A stretch of DNA of 36,219 nt from NCBI RefSeq assembly GCF_900269665.1, contig NZ_LT985361.1, forward strand, positions 6,121,833 through 6,158,051, read 5' to 3'. The notes below the pieces were generated by a model, which did not search any database, was not told where the DNA came from, and worked only from the letters and a program-made list of their open reading frames with translations. Every line of letters begins with the position of its first letter. Position 1 is the first letter of the stretch. The translations under genes were made by a program, and so were the position numbers. This document shows positions 30,923 to 36,219 of this stretch, one piece after another. Source of the stretch: Nocardia suismassiliense (GTDB lineage Bacteria > Actinomycetota > Actinomycetes > Mycobacteriales > Mycobacteriaceae).

Positions 30923-31570
30923 TCAGGAGTTCCGGACCACGATGCCCAAGTGGCGGGCGAAGGCGGGGGCCAGTTCCATCAATTGGCCGTTGTCGATGGT
31001 TGCTCCGCGGAGCGAGTCCAGGCCGTCTGTGATGTCGAGAGCGCGGGCACCGCGCAGGTCGACCTTGGTCAGCTTGACTCGGTTCATCACGAGGCTTTCC
31101 AGGGTGGATCCGGGGAAGGTGACGTTCGTGAGCGCAGCGTCACCGAAATCGCAGTCACGCAGCACACATTCGACGAACGACACGTCACGCAGTTTCGCCG
31201 TGCGGAAATTGACCGAGTCGAATTTGCAGCCCTCGAAACGCACTCGGCGCAGGCTCGAACCCGCCAGATCCACGCCGGACATTGCGCCCGCGAGCACCTC
31301 ACCGTCCAGCCAACCGGTGTCGGCGAGCTCGGTCCCCACCCAGCGCACATTGCGCAGCCACACATCGGCAAACCTGGTGTGCCGCATGCTCCCCCGAGTG
31401 AACGCCACCGACGTGAACGCCGACTCGCTGAACCGAGCGTTCTGCACCTCGACATCCTCGAACTCGCCCCCGTCCAAATGCACACAGTCGTAGTCCCCCT
31501 CCGGCTCGAGCTCACCCTCCCATGCCACGAGATGACGCGCGTAGGGCAGGTCTTCGAGCTCGTGCGGCAT
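30923..31570 (-). CDS. Pentapeptide-repeat protein
   Basis: A 215-residue protein whose middle, from about residue 30 to 185, follows the pentapeptide pattern A(D/N)LxX with Leu or Phe at the centre: GEFEDVEVQNARFSES, AMSGVDLAGSSLRRVRFEGCKFDSVNF, ALTNVTFPGSTLESLVM, KLTKVDLRGARALD. These fold into a right-handed quadrilateral beta-helix. Some members mimic DNA and protect gyrase from quinolones, but the role cannot be read here. ATG at 31570 has GGAGG seven bases upstream. It is divergent from the serine hydrolase and convergent to the TetR gene across the heptameric repeats. Confidence 0.88.
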   Translation of the reverse strand: MPHELEDLPYARHLVAWEGELEPEGDYDCVHLDGGEFEDVEVQNARFSESAFTSVAFTRGSMRHTRFADVWLRNVRWVGTELADTGWLDGEVLAGAMSGVDLAGSSLRRVRFEGCKFDSVNFRTAKLRDVSFVECVLRDCDFGDAALTNVTFPGSTLESLVMNRVKLTKVDLRGARALDITDGLDSLRGATIDNGQLMELAPAFARHLGIVVRNS

Positions 31571-31673
31571 GCGATTCCTCCGGTGCGGGTTGGTGGTGCG
31601 ACAACAGTCGAGTATTCCGTCCGGCACCGACAGGTTCCGCCCCGGCCCGGGTCGCCGTGACATGCTGGGCGGC

Positions 31674-32840
31674 ATGCGCATCGACGGAACTGTTGCTCCT
31701 GGATACACGGCGGTTCGGGACGCGTTCGCGGCGAACTTCGCTGATCAGGGCGAGGTCGGGGCGGCTGTGTGCGTGTATCGGGACGGCGAGCCGGTGGTCG
31801 ACCTGTGGGGTGGGCTGGCTGATCCTGACACCGGCCGGCCGTGGGAGCGCGACACTCTGCAACTGGTCTACTCGGCGACCAAAGGGGTGGTGGCGGCCGC
31901 CGCCCATCTGCTGGTCCAGCGCGGTCAGCTCGACTTGGACGCACCGGTGGCCCGGTACTGGCCGGAGTTCGCGGCGGCGGGCAAGGGTGAGATTCCGGTG
32001 CGCTGGTTGCTGACGCATCAGGCGGGTCTTGCCGCGATCGACAAGCCGGTGCCGCTCGCCGAGGCGCTGGCCTGGACACCGATGGTGGACGCGCTGGCCG
32101 CGCAAGCGCCGAACTGGGTGCCAGGCACCGACCACGGTTACCACGGCCGGACCTACGGATGGCTCGTCGGTGAGGTGATCCGGCGCATCACCGGGCACAC
32201 CGTCGGACAGTTCCTCGCCGAGGACATCGCGGGACCCTTCGATATCGATTTCTTCATCGGACTGCCTGCCGCCGAACAACATCGGGTCAGCCGGTTGGTG
32301 TTCGCGCCGAAACCGGATCTGACGGCACTGCCCGACGAACTGGTGCCGGAGCAGTTCCGGCCGATGGTCGCCGCAATGCGCGACCCGGAATCATTGGCGA
32401 ACCGAGCCTTTCAGATCACCGACCCACCCGACATCGACTTCAACTCCCCCACCGTGCACGCCGCGGAAATACCCGCGAGCAACGGCATCGGCACCGCGCG
32501 CGGACTGGCGCGCCTATACGCCACGCTGGTCGGCGAGGTCAACGGGCACCGACTGCTGACCGCAGACACCCTCGCCGCCGCCATCCGCGAGCAGACCCGC
32601 GGCATCGATCGAGTGATCATGCTGCCAGACCGCTACGCCAGCGGATTCATGCTCCCCATCGCCGATCTCACCCTGGGCGGACCGAATTCGTTCGGCCACC
32701 CCGGCCGCGGCGGCTCCCTCGCCTACGCCGACCCCAAACGCACCCTCTCCTTCGCCTACGTCACCAACCACATCGTCGAAGGCGCCCTCGACCTACGCGC
32801 CCACAACCTCGTCGAAGCCCTCGAAACCACCCTCACCTAA
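31674..32840 (+). CDS. Serine hydrolase (class C beta-lactamase-like esterase)
   Basis: A 388-residue member of the beta-lactamase-related family that includes EstB-type esterases. The nucleophile motif is SATK (Ser67, Lys70), the Tyr motif lies in GYHGRTYGWL (about Tyr156), and the third motif is HPGRGG near residue 340. LLTHQAGLAAID and SNGIGTARGLARLYATL are family hallmarks. No signal peptide is seen, so it is probably cytoplasmic and acts as an esterase, not in antibiotic resistance. The start is ATG at 31674; an ATG at 31662 adds four residues, and neither has a strong binding site. Confidence 0.9.
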   Translation: MRIDGTVAPGYTAVRDAFAANFADQGEVGAAVCVYRDGEPVVDLWGGLADPDTGRPWERDTLQLVYSATKGVVAAAAHLLVQRGQLDLDAPVARYWPEFAAAGKGEIPVRWLLTHQAGLAAIDKPVPLAEALAWTPMVDALAAQAPNWVPGTDHGYHGRTYGWLVGEVIRRITGHTVGQFLAEDIAGPFDIDFFIGLPAAEQHRVSRLVFAPKPDLTALPDELVPEQFRPMVAAMRDPESLANRAFQITDPPDIDFNSPTVHAAEIPASNGIGTARGLARLYATLVGEVNGHRLLTADTLAAAIREQTRGIDRVIMLPDRYASGFMLPIADLTLGGPNSFGHPGRGGSLAYADPKRTLSFAYVTNHIVEGALDLRAHNLVEALETTLT

Positions 32841-32960
32841 CGCTGGCCCCAGACGCCCAGGCCACCGCTATCAGCCGCACTCTCTCGGGAGCGTCTACTG
32901 GCCAAGCCACCCGCTGACCTAACCTCAAGCCGCCCGCTGACTTAACGCACGAAGCGTCTT

Positions 32961-33008
32961 CTTGACGTAGGCAGCAGCATGCGTCAAGAGAGTGCTGCCT
33001 ACGTCAAG
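32961..33008. repeat. Hairpin repeat copy 1
   Basis: CTTGACGTAGGCAGCA (32961-32976), a 16-base loop, and its exact reverse complement (32993-33008). The loop contains GCATGC and a CGTCAAG that can also pair with the start of the left arm. Confidence 0.95.
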
Positions 33009-33073
33009 TCGTCTGCCTCAGCGAGTGCGGCTATTGCCAAGTCGCCCCGCTGACCTGACGCACGAAACCTCTT

Positions 33074-33121
33074 CTAGACGTAGGCAGCAGCATGCGTCAA
33101 GAGAGTGCTGCCTACGTCAAG
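33074..33121. repeat. Hairpin repeat copy 2
   Basis: Same 48-base element, 113 bases after copy 1, with one arm change (CTAGACG in place of CTTGACG). Loop identical to copy 1. Confidence 0.95.
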
Positions 33122-33300
33122 TCGTCCGGCTCAGCGAGTGCGGCTGTTGGCCAAGCCACCCGCTGACTTGATCCCAGGCCTCCTGCTGACTTGACCTTCA
33201 AGCCGTCCGCTCACTGCACGAAGCCGCACGCTGACCCCAACCCCAAGCCGCGCGCTGACGTGAACCCACCCACCCGCCGACTTGACGTACGAAGACTCCT

Positions 33301-33348
33301 CTTGACGAAGGCAGCAACACGCGTCAAGAGAGTGCTGCCTACACCAAG
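33301..33348. repeat. Hairpin repeat copy 3 (diverged)
   Basis: CTTGACGAAGGCAGCA and TGCTGCCTACACCAAG with three mismatched pairs in the arms; the loop starts AACACGCG in place of GCATGCG-like sequence. Confidence 0.9.
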
Positions 33349-33436
33349 TCGTCTGCCTCAGCGAGTGCGGCCATTGCCCAAGTCACCCGTTGACCTAAAC
33401 CCGAGCCGCCCGCTGACCTGACGCACGAAGCGTCTT

Positions 33437-33484
33437 CTTGACGTAGGCAGCAGCATGCGTCAAGAGGGTGCTGCCTACGTCAAG
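33437..33484. repeat. Hairpin repeat copy 4
   Basis: Arms identical to copy 1; the loop differs by one base (AGAGG for AGAGA). It ends 68 bases from the carboxylase stop codon. Confidence 0.95.
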
Positions 33485-33551
33485 TCACCGGATCGGTGGA
33501 GGCCGCCGGGCCCGCTGCGAAGTGTGGGGTGGCGGCTTCGTTGGGGGTGCG

Positions 33552-36219
33552 CTAGAGGAGGGTGCGGATCCAGCGGCGGGTGTCGGCTGGGTCGATTACG
33601 TCGTCCAGTTCGAGGACGGTGGCTGCCGTTAGGGCCTTGCCGCTGGTGTAGGCGAGGGTGACCAGGTTGTCGAAGGCTTCCTGGCGTTTGTCTGGGTCTT
33701 CTATGGCGGCGAGCTCTTTGGCGAAGCCGAGGCGGACGGCGCCTTCCAGGCCCATGCCGCCGATTTCGCCGGTGGGCCAGGCGACGACGAAGTGGGGGGC
33801 GCGGAAGGAGCCTGCGGCCATGGCTTGGGCGCCGAGGCCGTAGCCCTTGCGCAGGATGATGGTGCCCCATGGGACGGACAGTGCGGCCGCGTCGATGAAC
33901 AGGCGGCTGAATTTGGTTACGGTGGCGCCTTTTTCGGCTTCGGGGCCGACCATGAAACCCGGTGTGTCACAGAGGGAGACGATCGGTAGGTCGTTGGCGT
34001 CGCAGAGGCGCAGGAAACTGCTGAGTTTGTCGGCGGCGGGGGCGTCGATGGCACCGCCGAGGTGGTGGCAGTTGTTGGCGATCAGGCCGTAGGGGCGACC
34101 CTCGACGCGGATCAGCGCGGTGAAGATGCCGACGGCCCAGTCGCGGCGCAGCTCGAGGATGGAGTCGAGGTCGGCGATGGCTTCGATGGCCGCCCTGATG
34201 TCGAAGGCGTGTAATCGGTTCTCTGGGACAACGTGCCGGGACAGGCGCGGGTCCGGAGCCGTCCAATCATCAACCGGCCCTTGGAAGTACGCCAAGTATC
34301 GCTGAGCGATGCGAACAGCCTCGGCTTCGTCGGCGGCGACGATGTGCACGACACCGTTGCGGCGCTGGACCTCGATCGGGCCGATATCCTCGGGCGCGTA
34401 GACGCCGAGTCCGCCGCCTTCGATCATGGCCGGACCACCCATGCCGATGTTCGCGTCGGGGGTGGCGATCACCACGTCGCACATGCCGAGCAGAGCGGCG
34501 TTGCCCGCGAAGCAGCGGCCGGACACTATGCCCACCAACGGGACTCGGCCGGACAAGGCACCCATCGCACGGAAGGTGGTGACGTCGAGGCCCGAGATGC
34601 CGCCGTAGTCGGTGTCGCCGGGGCGTCCGCCACCGCCCTCGGTGAAGAAGACCACCGGAAGATCTTGCGCGCGGGCCAGCTCGAGCATGCGGTCGGTCTT
34701 GGCGTGGTTGCGCATGCCCTGGGTTCCAGCCAGCACGGTGTAGTCGTAGGACATGACGACCACCCGGGTGCGGTCGGCGCCGAACCGGTCGGCGTTGATG
34801 GTCGCGACGCCGCCGACCAAACCGTCGGCAGGGGTGTTTGCGATCAGGTCTTCGGGGCTGCGGCGCAGGCGTTGCGCGGCGACCGCCAGCGCGCCGTATT
34901 CGACGAAACTGTCCTGGTCGACGAGATCGGTGATGTTCTCGCGGGCGGTGCGTCGGCCGAGCCGGTGGCGTTTGGCGACCGCGTCGGGGCGGGACTCGTC
35001 GAGAGTGATGCGGTGGCGGTCGCGCACCTCGGCCAGGTCCGGGCGGATCGTGTCGAGGTCGACCGCCGCGATGTCGGCGACAGACCCGTCGTGGTCGGCT
35101 TCGGTCCAGACCAGCAGGGGCGCATGTGGATCCACCGTCGTACCCGGTGCGGCGATATGCCGTCGGACGCGCAGCGGTTGTTCGGCGCGCAGCACGTGCT
35201 GCATTTTCATGGCTTCCAGCACGGCCACCTCGGCGCCGGCCGCGACGACGGTGCCCGGTTCGACCAGGCTGACCACGGTCCCGCCCATCGGTGAACGCAA
35301 GGTCTGTTCGTCATCTTGCAGGACAACAGAATCCGGGATGGCCGAAACAACGTCGGCTTCGATGTGTACCGCTGGTGCGTAATCGCTTGCCCGAGCGGAG
35401 AGTTCGTTCAGATTGTCTTCGAACCACGCTGTCGATACGGTGACCCCGTCGGCGAGCTCGTCCAATGCCGCTCGCAGCAGCGCCACATTCGTATCGACAC
35501 CGACGACCACCGTTTCGGCCAACGCATCCGAACACCGGCGCACCGCAGCGGAATACGACGGACCACGCGCGATCACCTTCGCCAGCAACGAATCGAATTG
35601 TGCCCCTTGCCGCATACCCGCATAAGCGGCCGTGTCGACCCGGACACCCACCCCCGTCGGCGCGGCGAACTGTGCCACTGTGCCCGTACTCGGCAGCACA
35701 TCACCGCCCGCGGTGACGATTTCGGCATTAACCCGCGCCTGCACGGCGTACCCGCGCGGACCACCAACGGGCACCGCGAGTTCATCGAGACTGCACCCCT
35801 GCGCCAGATCCAGTTGCAGCGCCACGAGATCCACCCCCATCACTTCCTCGGTGACCGTGTGCTCCACTTGCAGTCGCGGATTCACCTCGAGGAACCACGC
35901 ACCATCATCACGCACCAGGAACTCAACGGTAATCACCCCGCGACACCCCACCGATTCGGCCAACCGCACCGCATCACTGTGCAGCCGTTCCCGCAGCGCC
36001 GCAGCAAGATTCGGCGCAGGCGCCACCTCGATCAACTTCTGCTGCCGCCGCTGCACACTGCAATCCCGGTCCCCGACAGCCACCGCGCGTACCCCATCGG
36101 CCACCACCTGCACCTCGATATGCCGCGCATCGGCCACCAACGCTTCCCCATACACCGCGTCGTCCCCGAACCCCGCCAATGCCTCCGCCCGACAACGCTC
36201 ATACGCCTCCCCCAGCGCC
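33552..36219 (-). CDS. Fused acyl-CoA carboxylase: biotin carboxylase, BCCP and carboxyltransferase (N-terminus outside window)
   Basis: An 889-residue partial protein whose start lies beyond the window. The first 260 residues are the C-terminal half of biotin carboxylase (FLEVNPRLQVEHTVTEEVMG, STGTVAQFAAPTGVGVRVD). A biotin carrier domain follows with the biotinylation motif EAMKM. The rest is an acetyl/propionyl-CoA carboxyltransferase (RRTARENITDLVD, GGGGRPGDTDYGG, CDTPGFMVGPEAEK, GYGLGAQAM). All three activities in one chain fit the single-polypeptide long-chain acyl-CoA carboxylases (LCC) of actinobacteria, which make malonyl-type extender units. The stop at 33552-33554 is followed by the hairpin block. 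Substrate preference cannot be read. Confidence 0.93.
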   Translation of the reverse strand, partial: ALGEAYERCRAEALAGFGDDAVYGEALVADARHIEVQVVADGVRAVAVGDRDCSVQRRQQKLIEVAPAPNLAAALRERLHSDAVRLAESVGCRGVITVEFLVRDDGAWFLEVNPRLQVEHTVTEEVMGVDLVALQLDLAQGCSLDELAVPVGGPRGYAVQARVNAEIVTAGGDVLPSTGTVAQFAAPTGVGVRVDTAAYAGMRQGAQFDSLLAKVIARGPSYSAAVRRCSDALAETVVVGVDTNVALLRAALDELADGVTVSTAWFEDNLNELSARASDYAPAVHIEADVVSAIPDSVVLQDDEQTLRSPMGGTVVSLVEPGTVVAAGAEVAVLEAMKMQHVLRAEQPLRVRRHIAAPGTTVDPHAPLLVWTEADHDGSVADIAAVDLDTIRPDLAEVRDRHRITLDESRPDAVAKRHRLGRRTARENITDLVDQDSFVEYGALAVAAQRLRRSPEDLIANTPADGLVGGVATINADRFGADRTRVVVMSYDYTVLAGTQGMRNHAKTDRMLELARAQDLPVVFFTEGGGGRPGDTDYGGISGLDVTTFRAMGALSGRVPLVGIVSGRCFAGNAALLGMCDVVIATPDANIGMGGPAMIEGGGLGVYAPEDIGPIEVQRRNGVVHIVAADEAEAVRIAQRYLAYFQGPVDDWTAPDPRLSRHVVPENRLHAFDIRAAIEAIADLDSILELRRDWAVGIFTALIRVEGRPYGLIANNCHHLGGAIDAPAADKLSSFLRLCDANDLPIVSLCDTPGFMVGPEAEKGATVTKFSRLFIDAAALSVPWGTIILRKGYGLGAQAMAAGSFRAPHFVVAWPTGEIGGMGLEGAVRLGFAKELAAIEDPDKRQEAFDNLVTLAYTSGKALTAATVLELDDVIDPADTRRWIRTLL

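Larger units (their letters stand above)
32841..33551. repeat. Non-coding block of hairpins and short direct repeats
   Basis: A 711-base gap between convergent genes, with no credible coding frame. It holds four related 48-base hairpins, listed separately. Around them are about ten copies of a degenerate word near AAGCCGCCCGCTGACCT, starting at 32904, 32927, 33039, 33153, 33176, 33200, 33221, 33245, 33380 and 33403. A second shared word, TCAGCGAGTGCGGC, follows hairpins 1, 2 and 3. The pattern suggests duplication of a composite unit. Confidence 0.85.

Noticed and set aside
31674..32840. Antibiotic-resistance beta-lactamase
   Set aside because: The SxxK family also covers many esterases; no signal peptide and no KTG motif were seen.
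32961..33484. CRISPR array
   Set aside because: The repeats are perfect long hairpins 65-180 bases apart, with related sequence between them rather than unique spacers of constant length, and no cas genes are present.
32961..33484. Integron attC sites
   Set aside because: There is no integrase, no GTTRRRY core and no gene cassette between the palindromes.

Overview
The DNA is very GC-rich, with codons ending mostly in G or C. It carries several actinobacterial hallmarks: an overlapping usfX-sigF pair, a GlnX/GlnH/PknG locus, a usfY-like gene, and a fused biotin carboxylase/BCCP/carboxyltransferase. Together these point to a mycolate-type actinomycete, most likely Nocardia or a close relative such as Rhodococcus. 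The genus is an inference. No tRNA, rRNA, insertion sequence, prophage or CRISPR array was seen.

Region 1 (about 0.4-12 kb) is a general-stress island. It holds the sigma factor SigF, its anti-sigma factor UsfX, a PAS-ANTAR regulator and a STAS-domain protein. Beyond these lie small membrane proteins (including DUF6480 and DUF6328 members), three glycosyltransferases (one GT9), a UsfY-like protein, two lipoproteins, a truncated hemerythrin-like gene, a P1-family peptidase and an FAD oxidoreductase with a Rieske domain. Eight sites match or nearly match the SigF promoter (G[AT]TT-N15-GGGTAY). Two of them sit face to face as a symmetric divergent promoter. The island looks like a sigma factor next to much of its own regulon.

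Region 2 (12.2-17 kb) is general accessory metabolism: a P-loop kinase, a Nudix hydrolase, two short-chain dehydrogenases and a CocE/NonD-type hydrolase. Likely operator palindromes lie in front of both dehydrogenases.

Region 3 (17.1-26.2 kb, all minus strand) is the most striking part. It is a seven-gene operon in which every junction overlaps by 1-4 bases: GlnX (membrane sensor), GlnH (amino-acid-binding lipoprotein), an unrecognised helical protein, PknG (Ser/Thr kinase with three extra zinc ribbons), a PP2C phosphatase, a von Willebrand A protein and an FHA protein. It merges the known mycobacterial GlnX-GlnH-PknG nutrient-sensing module with a vWA/PP2C/FHA set that recalls TerY-P-type phosphorylation triads.

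Region 4 (26.3-32.8 kb) holds an MFS exporter with an AraC-type regulator upstream, a membrane protein divergent from a TetR regulator with a shared operator, a pentapeptide-repeat protein and a serine hydrolase. Three 7-bp tandem repeat arrays lie at 30.64-30.83 kb.

Region 5 (32.84-33.55 kb) is a non-coding repeat block between convergent genes. It has four copies of a 48-bp hairpin with 16-bp arms, set among about ten degenerate copies of a short direct repeat. The window ends inside a large acyl-CoA carboxylase gene.
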